In this document: positions 1 to 12,067 of the stretch, piece by piece
Position numbering within the stretch: the stretch's first letter is position 1
Layout of the letters: each line of letters begins with the position of its first letter
NCBI GenBank assembly: GCA_023014365.1
Contig: JAEBUN010000011.1
Location: forward strand, 682,001-746,000
Reading direction: 5' to 3'
DNA length: 64,000 bases
Source of the DNA: Lepiota brunneoincarnata
Lineage: Eukaryota; Basidiomycota; Agaricomycetes; Agaricales; Agaricaceae
Made by a program: the position numbers and the translations under genes
The notes under the pieces: model-generated
What the model was told of the DNA's origin: nothing
What the model saw: only the letters and a program-made list of their open reading frames with translations
The model's database searches: none

Positions 1-1
1 T

Positions 2-220
2 GGGGGTTTCAGTGATGAGTCCTGGATTGAGAACGGGTGGGCGATGAGCCGGAAAGGGGAGATGCTGTTCTGGGTTCCGCCTGAGCATAGGGGGATACTG
101 TGGAGGCCACGAAACCTCACGGTGATAGGTGAACCATCAACAAAACTAGATCTCACGAGATTCAAATATGGGAAGGACTGGCAGGAATGCATCGACAAAA
201 AGTGGCTGGTTAGGCGGTAG
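2..220 (+). CDS. C-terminal end of a WD40-type STAND/NACHT protein (5' truncated by window)
   Basis: An open frame runs from the window edge to a TAG at 218-220 and encodes about 72 residues. It contains SWIENGWAMSR, then MLFWVPPEHRG and LWRPRNLTVIG, then a tail ending KKWLVRR. The order D-G-W-x-x-S/G...LLFWVPP..R.G.LWxP.N is the closing segment seen after the last WD40 blade of basidiomycete NACHT-WD40 (STAND) proteins, which are proposed intracellular sensors. Only the last blade remnant and tail are present, so neither the NTPase domain nor the repeat number can be judged. The gene is on the opposite strand from the NACHT gene at 1.66-3.8 kb, so the two are separate. Identification rests on motif recall. 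Confidence 0.6.
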   Translation, partial: GGFSDESWIENGWAMSRKGEMLFWVPPEHRGILWRPRNLTVIGEPSTKLDLTRFKYGKDWQECIDKKWLVRR

Positions 221-841
221 CATGGGGGTGTTTTGTGAGTAGACTGGAATTGTCTGCCCTGACAAGTACCTACTGAACCAAGTAGTGGTTATCGGGTCCT
301 ATCCTTTTTTCAGCAATTTCCCTGTCTCGTTGCAAGCCACGGGCAATCTTTGTATAATCCGGCTTACCCTTGGTTCCAATGATATGTTCAAACAGCAGTG
401 GCTGCACAAGCCATTGCACGAACGTCAATTGTGATACCCAAACTTCGAATCATGTACATTAGTTCCAGTATGGACTACGTGTAAATTTTTATCGTGCTAC
501 TTGTCATGGCTCACTGGATACTGGCTTTGTGGTCGTGTACAAAACTAGCGATATGAGCGAAAGCAAATATTAAGAGTAAATACTGCCAAGATCTACCCTC
601 AAAGCTTGGGCCTGTCGTACCGTGTGTGCTGTCAACACGTGAAAATGTGGCTGATTGAGTAACCGAGATCTCGGGCTATCCAGGCACTGGCAGGACGAAT
701 GGGATGCAAGGGGAATTGCGTCAATTCAAGGTGCAACCCAACTAACTGGTGGATTCAAGCCCAGGGAAATTAAGGGAGGCGCATGAATTTAAAGCGGTCT
801 GCGAAGTGGAAAAGGCGTGTGTCCCTTGGGCCCCAATGTCA
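221..841. other. Intergenic stretch, nothing recognised
   Basis: Sequence between the STAND protein end and the first minus-strand reading frame. I see no RNA gene, repeat or convincing coding sequence here. Confidence 0.4.
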
Positions 842-1420
842 TCACTGGGTGAGACGTTCTTTCTCCATCCTCGGAACACGAATAGTCATGCCACTGAGGA
901 TGTCAACATGTCTGTGGTGACTCCAATTACTTCTACAGGGCATTCGAGCTTGAGCCGAAACCAAAGCATTCCTCCTGTACTGTACATACACCTGGGCCCT
1001 AGACCGGGGACGACGGGGGGACTTCAGGGAAGAGAGAGAATTCATTTTCGCACTGGCCAGAGCCCGAGTAAGAAGATAGGGTTCTGTGAACAACTTGTCA
1101 AGCTGGAGGAAGTGGTGAATAACTGCGAATAAATGCTCCTCTTCGTGATAAGGCAGAGTGGGGAAAATACCATTGAATCTATGGTTCAGATGTAGGAGAT
1201 CGTGGAATCGTTGTGTTGGGTTTGTATTTTGTCCAAGGCTAAATCTGTCGAGGTGGAGAGGCGGAGAGGAGAATGGGTATTCGTCCATTGAGAGCGATGC
1301 AGTGTCAGCCCGGGATTTGGACGGACTCCCGCTATCGGTGCTCCCCAATTCCTCTTCTGCAATAACATCTTGCTCTACCGCCCATTCGCAAAAACAACTT
1401 GTCTCGCCCGCTCGGTGCAA
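842..1420 (-). CDS. Hypothetical open frame (192 codons), not recognised
   Basis: A long stop-free minus-strand frame, acidic and Ser/Pro-rich near its start and basic near its end. No domain is recognised and no TM segment is evident. An internal Met (MDEYPFSSPP) about 45 residues in could be the real start. It lies just downstream of the NACHT gene on the same strand. The overlapping plus-strand frames look less protein-like. It could be one exon of a spliced gene or chance open sequence in GC-rich DNA, and I cannot assign a function. Confidence 0.25.
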   Translation of the reverse strand: MHRAGETSCFCEWAVEQDVIAEEELGSTDSGSPSKSRADTASLSMDEYPFSSPPLHLDRFSLGQNTNPTQRFHDLLHLNHRFNGIFPTLPYHEEEHLFAVIHHFLQLDKLFTEPYLLTRALASAKMNSLSSLKSPRRPRSRAQVYVQYRRNALVSAQARMPCRSNWSHHRHVDILSGMTIRVPRMEKERLTQ

Positions 1421-1656
1421 GGCCAGGAAATCAATACTAGGCTGGTGTCGTCGAATGAGAGCAACGAGTCATATCTGTCTCCCGTCCATTGAGCGAGCAA
1501 CGAGGAAATCCTAGTACTAGATCCGCAAACACCAATTATCGTCACTAGGTATCATACGCAGTTATTAACAATCCAGTTATGTATAAGAGTCTTCTCCACA
1601 AAAACCACGCAATACCAAAGCCAGAAGCGAAAAAGGCGGCTATACCATCCTTCCAC

Positions 1657-3804
1657 TTACAAGTACTCCTCTTCCTCTCCATCGTCAAAAAATATGTAGG
1701 GTTCCTGCAACTCCTCTGAACTCTCACTTGCGCGGTAGAGGAACCCAAGACTACTGCGCTCCGGATATAGAAAAATGCACTTCTCGCCATATCCCACTTC
1801 ATAAGCGGGGAGAACGCGAGGCGGTGACTGATCCGAAATGCACAGTTTACCCCTATAATGAGCAGATTCTCCGTAAACCAGTTTAAGAGGGTCAATCTCT
1901 CTCGGACGAGTCTCCCGCGGTGCCACTGCCCCGACAGAGTGAGAGGCAACTGGTGAAAAGTAGACGTCAGAGCCTGAAACATACAGGGAACCGAAGAGGA
2001 GAAAGTCACAATACCTGTTTGACCAGGTCGCACAGGCTTTCTTCTCGGACACCCATCGTAAGGCCGTTAAGGCCGATCGTCGCACGAAATACCTTGCGGT
2101 AATCCAATGCATTAAGTTGGAGGAGGATGTCAGAATGCTTAGCCAGATCGATTCTAGAGCAGGCTTCCAGTAGGGAACAGCTTGCTTCTTGGAACAAGCT
2201 GTTTCTCAGGGATTCCCTTTCTTCGGGCGTGCCCGATTCATCAGTCCAGTTCGAGAGCGAGATTGCGGATTGTCCACCTATAGTGCAAGGGAAGTTTGTG
2301 AACACAGTACCGCCAAAAGCCATGCGAGAACTTACCAGCATCGAATTCCCCCAAAATGTGGAGGCATCGCTTGGCCCAAAATGCGAGGCAGATTGGTTGG
2401 GAAACGTAGAAGTCTTTGGATCGTTGACGGTCCCTCAGGAACTCCACGAACGAGTAATGATAGAATGAAATTTTCATATCCTGGGAGCCACTAGAGTCTG
2501 GACCGGAATCCGCCCTCAATGAGATAACAGAACGGAGGTTATACAACGCTGCTTGTATTGTCGCTGAGGAGTATCCGAGCAAGTTGCTGACTTTGACGAG
2601 AGTGGGACTACTAGTAAAGAGTTCGCTCGAGAGGAGTAAAAGTAGATTGAGGGTGTAGGGTAAGATACGCCGTGGGATGGACTGCATGATTAGAATGTAA
2701 AAATCGTCAAGGTCCGCTAGCAGTCCGAGCGATAAGGAGGGCTTGGAGGTAAGAAGGCTCTCTAGTTGTTGTTCGCGCCCGGGTAGATGAGGGTTGTCGA
2801 AGAATCGGATCACGGTGGCGGCATAGATGAAGAGCCCCGCAGACTTTTGCACCAGGACTTCAATGTCGGCGTCCGATGGCCACTGGGTGCGAGGGATAAG
2901 AGCATCCCGTTGCTGGATTCTATCAAACTCCTGCCTCAGGAATAACCTGATATCTTCATCCGTGGCCTGCGAGACAGATAATGTGATCCTCCACCATTGG
3001 ACACAGACCATAGGAGTACCCGAAAGAATCATCGACTCAATATGGGGTTCGGGGCGACTGAAGATGGCCCAGAGGAAAGGTAGGGCGTGCTGTCCTGTGT
3101 TGATGATGTGAATGATCTCACGCTGAGCATTAAAACCATAACATTCATCCAGCCCGTCAACGATGATAACGTTGTCCAATCCTAATGGTACGCCCTTCGC
3201 TGCCAATTCCTGCATGGGCACGACGATCAACTCGCGAAACTGCACCCTCATCGATTTCGAAACGAGGGTTGGGTCACGACGAATTTTGGCCTCGAGATGA
3301 TCCGCGTAGGGAGGGAAGCGAGCAGCAAGTTGATAGGCAATAGAGGTGAAAAAGCGACCGGGATTGTCTCTCTTGTTAGGCCGAGAGAAGAAGAATGCCG
3401 CTCCGAGCTGCGCATGCAGCATCTCCGCACAGGTCTGTGCAACTGCCGACTTGCCCACACCAGCAGGTCCACTCAGCCACAAAAGTCGCGATTGACGCTC
3501 GTATGGATTACGCGCCCAAGAGACAATGTCGTTAATGTACCGCTTGCGTGTTCCAGGGGAACACTGTGGTGGAGGATCGCGGGCAGACGAGTCATGGGCA
3601 GCGTCAGGGAGGGATGCGTCGCGGAGAATGTCAAGGCCTGTTAAGCCGGGGGGGAAGAGGGCAGTGCGTTGAGAAGTTGGGTTATAGATGAAAAGGGACT
3701 TTAAGACCCTGACCGTTTACTCCAAGATAGTTGTACGTCTGAGAGCGAGCCACGAAACGGCCACCATGGATGGAGACATGAGCTGCATTCGATAGTATTG
3801 ACAT
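1657..3804 (-). CDS. NACHT-domain NTPase (NLR-like STAND protein), copy 1
   Basis: NACHT P-loop NTPase of the basidiomycete NLR-like group, thought to act as a nucleotide-dependent intracellular switch. A start at 3802-3804 gives MSILSNAAHVSIHGGRFVAR followed by QTYNY, the short N-terminal motif typical of these proteins. The main frame (ending 2241) has Walker A GPAGVGKSA, the RRDP..VQFRELI helix, Walker B IIVDGLDEC, SRPEPHI and a helical lid/winged-helix-like region ending in YHYSFVEFLRD. A 58-bp GT-AG intron (2278-2335) links GEFDAG to GQSAISLSNW in the next exon, which ends near 2006. Further C-terminal exon(s) to about 1657 (frame ending DDGEEEEYL) are likely, but no phase-matched acceptor was found. 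Between the N-terminal motif and KSLFIYNP the frame changes with no acceptable intron, so a small indel or an unusual splice is possible. There are no WD40 repeats in this stretch. Confidence 0.72.
2278..2335 (-). other. Intron of NACHT gene copy 1
   Basis: The donor GTAAGT follows GATGCTG and the acceptor CTATAG precedes GTGGACAATCC. Splicing keeps the frame (D-A-G-G-Q-S-A) and replaces the unspliced stop at 2241. Length is 58 bp, typical of this genome. Confidence 0.7.
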
Positions 3805-4542
3805 AGGAAGAAATGTGGGTGCTGGTCTGCGCGCCAGGTGGCAAATGTCGGCTTAAGTAGACGCCAACACGTGATATATGCTATGTTATGACTCAGGGGT
3901 TGGTTGATATAGATACACAGGTATCATTGCGGTCAGTATCATATAGACGTCGGGCATCATGTGTCATGTCGAAGCGCGGGAGCAACACACCAAAAAAAAG
4001 TCCTGAACTATATCCAGGACAAGCGATTTTTGTCAACTTGTCTTTAAGAGCGTCCTGCCCGCGTATCAAAATGAGAGTGTGGGCTTACGGTCTGCCTGGG
4101 CACCCCTTCGCATAAACACAAGTTACTCCAGGTCTTTCTAGAACGGAACGCAAGCAGGAAAACCGCCGTGAGACCACTGCCACCATGCACTGGCTGTTCA
4201 CATCAGAACTGAAGCAGCTATTTTTATTTGTTTAGAATTCTTGGGGGGATCGGTGGTGATTGTGGAAAGCTACGAAAACATATCCGGACGCGCGTATGGG
4301 TATGCATGTAAAACTCAATTTTGTTTTATGCCTGGGGTGAACGACGAAAGATACGGGTAAATGCATGAAAATCAAGTAAGACATGGATCATAAACCATTA
4401 AAGACGCAGGAAGAGGAAAGACAAGGGATCCTAAGCGAGTTGGATATATAATAACCATAACAACTCGAAAGCAAGCAACGAATGCGTCGGAAGTAAAGAA
4501 TGCAGAGATAACACCATCACTGGATCCAGATCAAAAGGAAGA
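3805..4542. other. Intergenic, no gene recognised
   Basis: Region between divergent ends of the NACHT gene and the membrane-protein gene. Short open frames here have no protein character. Confidence 0.4.
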
Positions 4543-7500
4543 TCATGAATCCCGACTCTCCATCCAACTCTGCAAAGCCGGCCCAACTACATCACTACTA
4601 TCTCTCCCCCGATCCTGGATTTCGACCATTTCGGGACCAATACTTGTACTAGCACTGAGACTACCAGCACCCTCCCCCTCAATGCCAACCGTCCCAAACG
4701 TCGTTGTACTCTTCATCTTGAACGCAGCCCCGGAAATCGGTCGCGAATAATCAACAGTTATCCCGTAAACTCATCACGCTACCCCCACCGGCTTCGAAAC
4801 TTCCCAATCCAAGCACACCACTCCGCCTCTGCTCTCCACCGATCCCACCAGGCAACATTCGGGGGTTCAACAAACCCTCTACCATACTCGAGGCATCTGT
4901 GGGCACAGGCGATGGTGAAGAAGGAAACACCGGCGGTGGCCAGAGATCGTGGGGAGCGCTTAGACCAAGGCTGGTACGTGACTGAGGGTAATACCCAGAA
5001 TAAACGAGCTCCTCCGGCGTGGAATACGCATACCCTACCCCGGGCGGCGGCTGTGAAATATCAGAATAGCGAATGGTTGGTATTGATTCGGGTGGGGGGA
5101 ATTCATTTTGAGGGGGCAAGACCAGTATTGGCATGGGGGGATTTAACAGAGAGGAAGGCGGTCCATGACCGTGCAAACTTGCATGTCCGAGCATAGTCCC
5201 GTGCTGGGACTGTGAAACCGATAACGACTGTGACACCATCGACTCTGCCGAGCTCCTCGCCCCGGTCGCTCTCTCCAGCTGCGTACTCCCTCTCTTCTCT
5301 TTGCTTTTCCCTTTCCCTTTAAGCATCCCCAAAAGCCCTCGCATACTTGGCCGGTCGCTCCCGCTCCCGCTGTCACTTTCAGTGCCTCCACGCGGCGGAA
5401 CAAAGCTCGAAGGTGGAACACCCGTCTTTCCTGCTGGTGAGACACTCTTGGATCTTGCTGACGCAGCACCATGCCCCGATGACGACGTAGGTCTACTGAT
5501 TCCACCGTACGTATTACCAATTGCGTGGCCTTGTGATGACGACCCAAGATAGAGTGAACTGGTGCTCTTGCTGTTCCCACCGCTACTCTGGTGGCCGCTC
5601 ATCGAGCCCGGATTTATTTCAGGGGATACCTCATGGCGATCGTGGAAAGGGTCCAAGGTGTTTGCGATCTGGTAGGGGTATTTATGCGGGAAGAACTGGG
5701 CCTGAGATGAACCTAACACCCCAATACTCCCGCTAGACCATTCAAGCACTGGTTCACCAGACCCCATCACCATCCCATCCAAGCTTCTGGCCCTCTCTCT
5801 CCCTGATCCCATTCTTGCTAGGGCAGGTCCAGGTATAGGTTGAGAAGGCAATGCGCTATCAGTCACGCTCCGGCCAAATCCTGGCGTAGGCGTGTTGGGA
5901 TCCATCCCCCCACCAAACGGGTGTGTTTGAACAGGATACATCTCGGCGCTCTCGGTACTCCCTCCGCCACCCCCTTCATTGTCTCCGTTAACCTCTCCAT
6001 CACCCCCACCATCGTTAAGATGTGGATATGCAGCGGCGGGCAGCGAACGGTACCGGTGGAAAGGGTCAAACTCATCATCACCCTCAAGCGGAGAGCGCCA
6101 CGCGGGATCAGCAGCGTGCCCGAGGAAGTTTTCCCTAGAGTCGCTGACAACACCCTCGCGTCGTTTATACCGGCGGCATGCAAAGAAAACAACGACCACG
6201 GAGAGAATGAGAGTGAATGTGCCAGCAATAGCGATGCCAATAATGGCTCCTTTATTGTGTTCGAACCCGCCATCGGATCTGGTTCTGTCGGTACTGAGAA
6301 CGCCGGTTTGAACGGGGGTGCTAGAGGTGACCGTGCGGGATCTAGAACGGGTGGTAGTCCAGTATTTTGTATATGTCGACGTTGACAGTGGTTGAGAGGT
6401 ATAGGTAAGAGGAGCTATTGGATGTGTTGCCTTCGGTGAGCCCTTCAGGACGGATAGGAGTTGACAGGATGCTTACTACTAGGGGGTATCGAGTTGGGTG
6501 TCATAGTAGGTATTCGTGATGTGCTAGAGAAGCTGTAAATATCATGAAGAGTGAGCAAGAATCCTTAAGAAACTCACGGAAGTGAAGCGAACCATGAGGT
6601 AGTCGTTATCGTAGGTACGATGGTTTCGGATGTGGAGGGTGTATTAGACTCCGGGATAGGGTCAATTGTTAATGAAGTCGAAGGTTCGTCGAGGGAAGTA
6701 GTCTGCAGTGAGGTAAAAAAAAATCAGGCTCAACCGAGTCTGAAGTGAAACTCTCGCTTACCGAGGTGAATGGTACGGGAGTTGAAGTTTCTGATGCCGT
6801 CGAACTGGCATCTGACAGACTACTTGTATGCTCCGTGCTGGTGGAATTCAAAGTAGGGGTGATCGAGAGGGACATCTCGGAGAGCGTTGTAGACAAGGAG
6901 CCAGGGATATCAGTGGGGGTGCCCATAGTCTCGGAAATCGTCGCGCTAATACTCATTGACAGGAATGCTGTCGTAAATATACTCTGTTACGCGGGTGAAA
7001 CAGAAGCCTTGAGCATGTGGTTCATGATGCAATTCGGGGGTTAAGCTTCATACCGAAGTCGTCACAGGCTCTTCTGCCGTGCTCAGAATGGAATTCGGAT
7101 TGCGGCGTCTCCCTACTGATTATTGATATGCCGGACAGACTAACCGGCGGCTGAGAGGAAGCCAACGAGGACACTTCGGGTTGACTGACTGAGGTTCGAG
7201 ATGGTGCCGAGGGGTGTGCTAGGAGTTGGACCTAGAGGTGGCTCCCTGGAGTCGTACTAGACTGCATTGGCGGGCCTCCAGTGTTGCCGGAAATGATGGA
7301 CGATGTCACCAAATCACTTTGAGATAGGACACCTGTGGTGCATGAGGTTGTCAACATGTCCTAAAATCACAGCCGAATAACAAACCTGATGAACTTGAGG
7401 ATGAGGGCAGTTCCTTCGGGTGAGGGGCCGGGGGAAGCAGGTGCTGTTAAGTACCGATCCTTATCAGTATGATAAATTAAACAAAGACCATGCCATGCTG

Positions 7501-7900
7501 TCACTTACCTGGAGAAGGGGGGATGAAAGAGGTACTCGCTCTCGAAAGGGAATCTGGAGAAGTGTAATGAAGCAATCGAAGGTGGAACGAAAACAGGAGC
7601 ATACCATCTAAAATGCTAGTGTTAGCTGGAATGGAGGTTGAATTACGTCAAGGGTAACAAAAAAAAAAAAAAAGGAAACCAACACTCACGCGTCTCCATC
7701 GACAAGGAAGTATCACTGAAAAAAAGAAAAGAAAAAAAAGGCAGACCGATAAGATGCGCCCATGTAGTATATAAAGCTGTGGGGCAGTTGAACTCACAGA
7801 CTTGGTGCTTGCCTCCGAGAGGGAGAGCGAAAGTCAACACCGCGATGATACTGCCACCCGCTCCATGCACCGGATGAGTGCGTGTACCGCCCACCCGCAT
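4543..7900 (-). CDS. Single-pass membrane protein with Ser/Thr-rich ectodomain (multi-exon; one frameshift)
   Basis: Likely cell-surface, mucin-like or wall-sensor-like protein. The clear part is an exon with an extracellular juxtamembrane S/T/P-rich stretch, then about 24 hydrophobic residues (GAIIGIAIAGTFTLILSVVV, continuing VVFFAC), then a stop-transfer RRYKRRE and a disordered cytoplasmic tail of about 480 residues rich in Gly, Ser and Pro. Upstream exons to about 7900 are Ser/Thr-rich (e.g. the 6669-6956 frame). The first exon may start at 7898-7900 with a hydrophobic segment SIIAVLTFALPLGG as signal peptide and a GTGAGT donor. At about 4761 the frame breaks: reading one base differently continues VDYSRPISG and runs stop-free to a TGA at 4543-4545 (ending SWMESRDS). 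A one-base indel or sequencing error there is the simplest explanation. Architecture is certain, exon borders of the ectodomain are not, and there is no enzymatic domain. Confidence 0.55.
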
Positions 7901-9459
7901 CCTTTCCCTGACCCTATCCAACGCGTTGCGCTCCTTCAATTTCGGGGTATGGGTGGAACATGAGACATATGCCGTGCCTCTCGACCGGGGTGAGACAGCG
8001 TCAGCTGAGAGGAGGCAGGGAAAGAGGATTGGATTGGTTGCCACAGCAGCGGAAGGTATGTAAGACATTGGGGGGTTTTCTGTGTATCGCCTCGTGAATT
8101 GGTCGATGTCGAGAATCGGGGGGGGGGGGGGGGGTTGGTCAGAGAGGATGGAAGGATTGCACAAGTCAATTGCGCGCAAGGCGAGAATTGCAGTCCGAGT
8201 CGACCAGCGTGGACCACCTGTAGAGCGTTCTAGGAGGTGAGGGGAGAGGGTTCCATCAAGGGAGAGAGGAGTGGGTTGAGAGGGAATATTAAAAGCCAAC
8301 GGTAACGTTACCTTACGGTGGCGGTTCACACTAATTTTGTACACATGCGTTCTCTCTCCCCCCGGCCGATCCGTGGCCCTGATCTCCATTTGTGGAAAAC
8401 ATAGAGCTTACTTTGTTCCGCCTTCCGAGATTCTGGGTTCAATCCCCATGCCGACTAATTATTTGGGAACAAAAAACACGGGATAAAAGCCAAAACCACA
8501 AACAAAACAACCCTTGCTTGCCTCCTGCAATGTACCCCACTAGTCGGTTTACGTCTTCTCGGATTTGGGTTCTGTCGAATTAACGTGCTGAATTCTGGCA
8601 CGAGGCCCCACTGGTGACAAACCCCCCCACCCCCCCCCGCCACAGATCACCCACTCCGCTGGTGAAAACATAGGCACCCGGGCGCCCACATGATCTGGTC
8701 AAAGCAAAACTTGTGATATCATGGCTATGTTGTCCATCGCTTTCCCCGTCGAGGCTATCCGCCCTGCCGGTCTTGGAACTGCAGGTTGCTGTGCGCGGAG
8801 CACCAAAAGGCGCAAACACATACAAAAGGATGGCCTGCGCTCAAGTTGCACAATGCCATCTGACATCCTGCGCCACCCCTGGAAACGTGCATCAAGTGGC
8901 CCCCGTAATGATTATTGATCATCGTGCAACCCCCTTGTTCAGTTATCAGAGCATCAAACGCCACTGCTTTTGTTGCAGGCTCCAGCGGGCATTCAAATGC
9001 AATTTGAGAAAATCCTTGTGAACGGCACCGGGCCCCTCCTTCCCCCATGGGACAGGCACACCTGGTGACGACAGCCGTCTTCGACTCCGGAATGAACCTG
9101 TCACTGACAAACATTCTCGCCTTCTATCTTTTTCCTTTTCACTAGAACAGCTCAGACTGACAGATCGTAAACTACTAGGCCACTCGCTATTGGCCACAGA
9201 TACGAATGTGCATCACCATCGATCATCACTGTCAGTTGGCCACAGGGTTCTCCGAGTTCGACCGGTGAGCAAGGGGGCGCCTATCCGGCCAGTCCGTACA
9301 TAGTTGCAGCAATGAGCGCCTAAACCCTCGTGTTGTTCCAATTCAGAACGACCCTGCTCCCCGGTCATTTCCCAGATATCCTGCTCACTTCGATAGTTTG
9401 CGTTGCAATGGTTTTGCATACACAAGCAGGTTCGCCAGGTCAACGATAATGCCGTTCTA
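7901..9459. other. Intergenic region, low-complexity tracts only
   Basis: Contains the G17 run and C-rich tracts near 8620-8640. The overlapping short frames on both strands show no domain or codon pattern that I would call a gene. Confidence 0.4.
8118..8134. repeat. G17 homopolymer
   Basis: Uninterrupted run of 17 G in intergenic DNA. Similar runs occur at 10846-10866 (C21) and 43395-43408 (G14). Confidence 0.95.
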
Positions 9460-11000
9460 ACCCCTAACTCAAGCGGTGACGTATTTCACAATGATCCTTT
9501 CAGCCTCTCTCTGTCCTTCATCCCGAAGTGGCACCTTCCACCCCCCCTCCACCCTCAACGTGAAAGTTCGAAAAGCTCCAGAGTTGCCCTAACCATATTT
9601 TTACCCAGACCCACCTCGTGTTCACCGAGAAGTATAAGTAACACTACACCCGCCACCACAATCGGGTTCGAAGTTCGGGTCAGGCCCTCAACGCCTTTCC
9701 TTTTCTCTCACCAGCACACAAGATGCTCAGTTTTAGATGGTGGCACACGACCACTCTTCTCCGGGTACATCTAACCTAACCAAACGGCCTACCCTTCGGA
9801 AGGCACCAAAGCCCCTTTCCCTTTTCTTTTTTCTTTTTTTTTGGCCTTGGGCATACAGGAACTATCGAACGCCTCCCTTCCGCTGAGATCAACCTTGTGC
9901 CCAGTTTTTTAATGCGATGTACACGGACATGCCAGAGCGGAGTTTCGGGTTACAATGGTACAGGCCACGTTCCGACATCGACATCGTTCCAGGGATACTG
10001 TATGCATAATACATCGATCGGAGCCACCTTCCCCATGCTCAATCCTCGCTTCTCTGGTCACCCGTCGACACTCCTACGTCCCGTGACTCCCGTCCACTCC
10101 CCCTCTCCCACCCAAGTGTACTATCGCCTCCGAGCCTCTTCAAGAGTTCCATTCCCGAACTAAACATTGACGCTCGAACGTTTAGGAATACTCCAATTTA
10201 ACAATATAAGTATTTGAATGTGCATCCACCAAGATCCCTCGTTACGTGTAACGAAGGCTTCAAGAGCTTGACCGCATTTCGCAAACTTCCAGGGGGGCGA
10301 GGGGTCGGGTTCTTCGGATGACCAATGAATAGAGAGCAAGCGTGATGAAAGACTTGCACCACTAATTACGGTGAGCCTTAGTAAATCATGATTCTCATCA
10401 AAGGTAAGGAGGGACCGATCGTCATGCTGCCATCTGAGTGAAAGGCTCCGGGTTAGCTGATGGTTCCCTTAGTGAGTGGGGCTCGCACTGCTAGCTAAAA
10501 CACTAGAAGCTCCCCAGAATAACGACGTCATGAAGCGACGGGTAGTGTCATACTCCATTCGAGCGGGACTGTGCCGCCCTGTGGAGTCTGTGAGCTCATT
10601 TGCACGCGACGGTTTGGAACAGTGACTCACCCACCTCACCAAAATAGTAGACGTGACTTTGTCCAGCACGAATAAACGGTTTCTGGTGCGCGGTCGCATC
10701 GCTCGGGATCTTTGACTTGTGCCAGCCGGGAGCATACCTCCTGGGGTGGATTGCGAGTAGCATTCAAACTGGACAGCACTTTCCAAACCATCTCTTAACC
10801 AAGCGATCGTCGCTTACGGAATGTATCCCGGTGGTCGGGTCTCAGCCCCCCCCCCCCCCCCCCCCCGCATCGAACCTAGGTGATCCAACGTTCGAGGAAT
10901 CCAAGACACGGATATACGAGAGAACCTAACAACCGAATGTCTCCTTAACTACGGTCCTCGACCTCGATGCAGGGCCTTTCAGAACTCACCCTGAAACCAG
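9460..11000 (-). pseudogene. DUF2264 family gene, decayed copy 1
   Basis: Homologous along its length to the better-preserved DUF2264 copy at 34729-36775. The region corresponding to FWGALAFAN can be read at about 10480-10530, and the 3' half matches copy 3 base by base with many gaps. DUF2264 (PF10022) proteins are about 600-700 aa, alpha/alpha-barrel-like, and of uncertain function in fungi. This copy has in-frame stops, for example where the SPGSPYWC segment should be (about 10350), and numerous indels. It holds a C21 homopolymer at 10846-10866, and the first exon is missing or unrecognisable. It lies on the minus strand downstream of another decayed frame and upstream of intergenic DNA. 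Confidence 0.6.
10846..10866. repeat. C21 homopolymer
   Basis: Uninterrupted run of 21 C inside the decayed DUF2264 copy 1. It is a probable slippage site and likely length-variable. Confidence 0.95.
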
Positions 11001-11926
11001 AGCTACTTGACATCTGCTAGCGCTCATCGTCCCACTCCTAGTCCTTGTGCATTTTTCCCACTCCAACCACAACTCGATCGCTCCGTGAGGGTGCATGACG
11101 GTAACGCCGCGTAGTCCTGCAACGCGATGAGCGATCATGCAAAGCAGATGATCGAAAGGAGCAAGCGGCTTACCTGAAAAAAAAAAAAACGCTGAGCCCC
11201 AAGGGTGGGAGGAATAGCGCGCACGATGGTGTCGAGCCATAACTGACCAATCGGCTGGTAGCACCTTTCCAAAGCCAGCAAAGCAACCCGAACGCAGTCA
11301 TGCTGCTGACCTGCAGGAAAGAACGAGCGGCGTAAGGGGATGAGCGTGACAGAAGTGTCGGTTCTGGAACATACCCAAAGGGCTACGGATCATGTACGCG
11401 GACACCAGGGAGGAGAGGGATATTGTTCATAGGGAGCGACTGGTAAGTTGAGAAGGAGGCCAGGAGAGGCTGTTTGATTGTTGGAGAGGACGTCGAGCCT
11501 TAGTTAGATATTGCCATTGGCGGTTGAGGGTAGTTTTCCATCAGTCACGAAAGTGAAAAGCGTCTGTCGCGGAAAAAGAGTGAGGGTCTCGAACATAAGG
11601 GTGAAAGGATGAGGCAGGTGGGAAGCAACCAAAAGAAGAGCATGCGATCTTCTTGTGACGTCTGTGGCGTCTGAATGGGGCGATCGTCGCTGTGATCTCC
11701 TTCTACCCACTCGAGATAATGAATCCCGCGTCCGAGGAGGCGAAATGCTGCTGAGCCGAGGGTCGGGATGAAAAGCCAAAGAGGGAACAAGTCGCATGGA
11801 GCACGTATCCGCCCAGGATAAATGATGATCATAGCGAGATAGATGGACCAGGAATGGAAAAGAGGCAGCAAGCTTCGAAGTAGTACCCTCGGAATAGCGG
11901 AACTGCGCGGCATCCATCATCATCAT
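11000..11926 (-). pseudogene. Decayed membrane-protein fragment, possibly wax-synthase-like (MBOAT)
   Basis: A minus-strand frame at 11545-11913 has hydrophobic segments (SIYLAMIIIYPGR, LFPLWLFIPTLG) followed by RGIHYLEWVEGDHSDDRP. Further downstream at 10986-11264 lies a segment similar to one next to DUF2264 copy 2 (29559-29990). In copy 2 the segment reads LYSDPYFTCSLTAFQGLR, loosely resembling the PLF..P....SLTEFWG.RW block of fungal wax-synthase-like acyltransferases. Frames are broken, a run of 14 A interrupts one, and the catalytic His is not visible. The family assignment is tentative. That the segment is shared between two loci is seen directly. Confidence 0.3.
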
Positions 11927-12067
11927 TCCCCCCTATCCACCCTGAGGCGTCTGCGAGAACGCACAGATGATAGTTTAAAGGTCCCCCCGCGCTGCTGATC
12001 GTCCATCGAATCGCTGCCGTCTCTCGGTGGAATGCCTCGTATATGGTTCAGTATGTATATTCCCCCC

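Noticed and set aside
8590..8606. GAATTCTGGCACGAGG resembles the EcoRI adapter of old cDNA libraries (vector contamination)
   Set aside because: One base differs from the adapter and flanking DNA is continuous with no vector; treated as coincidence.
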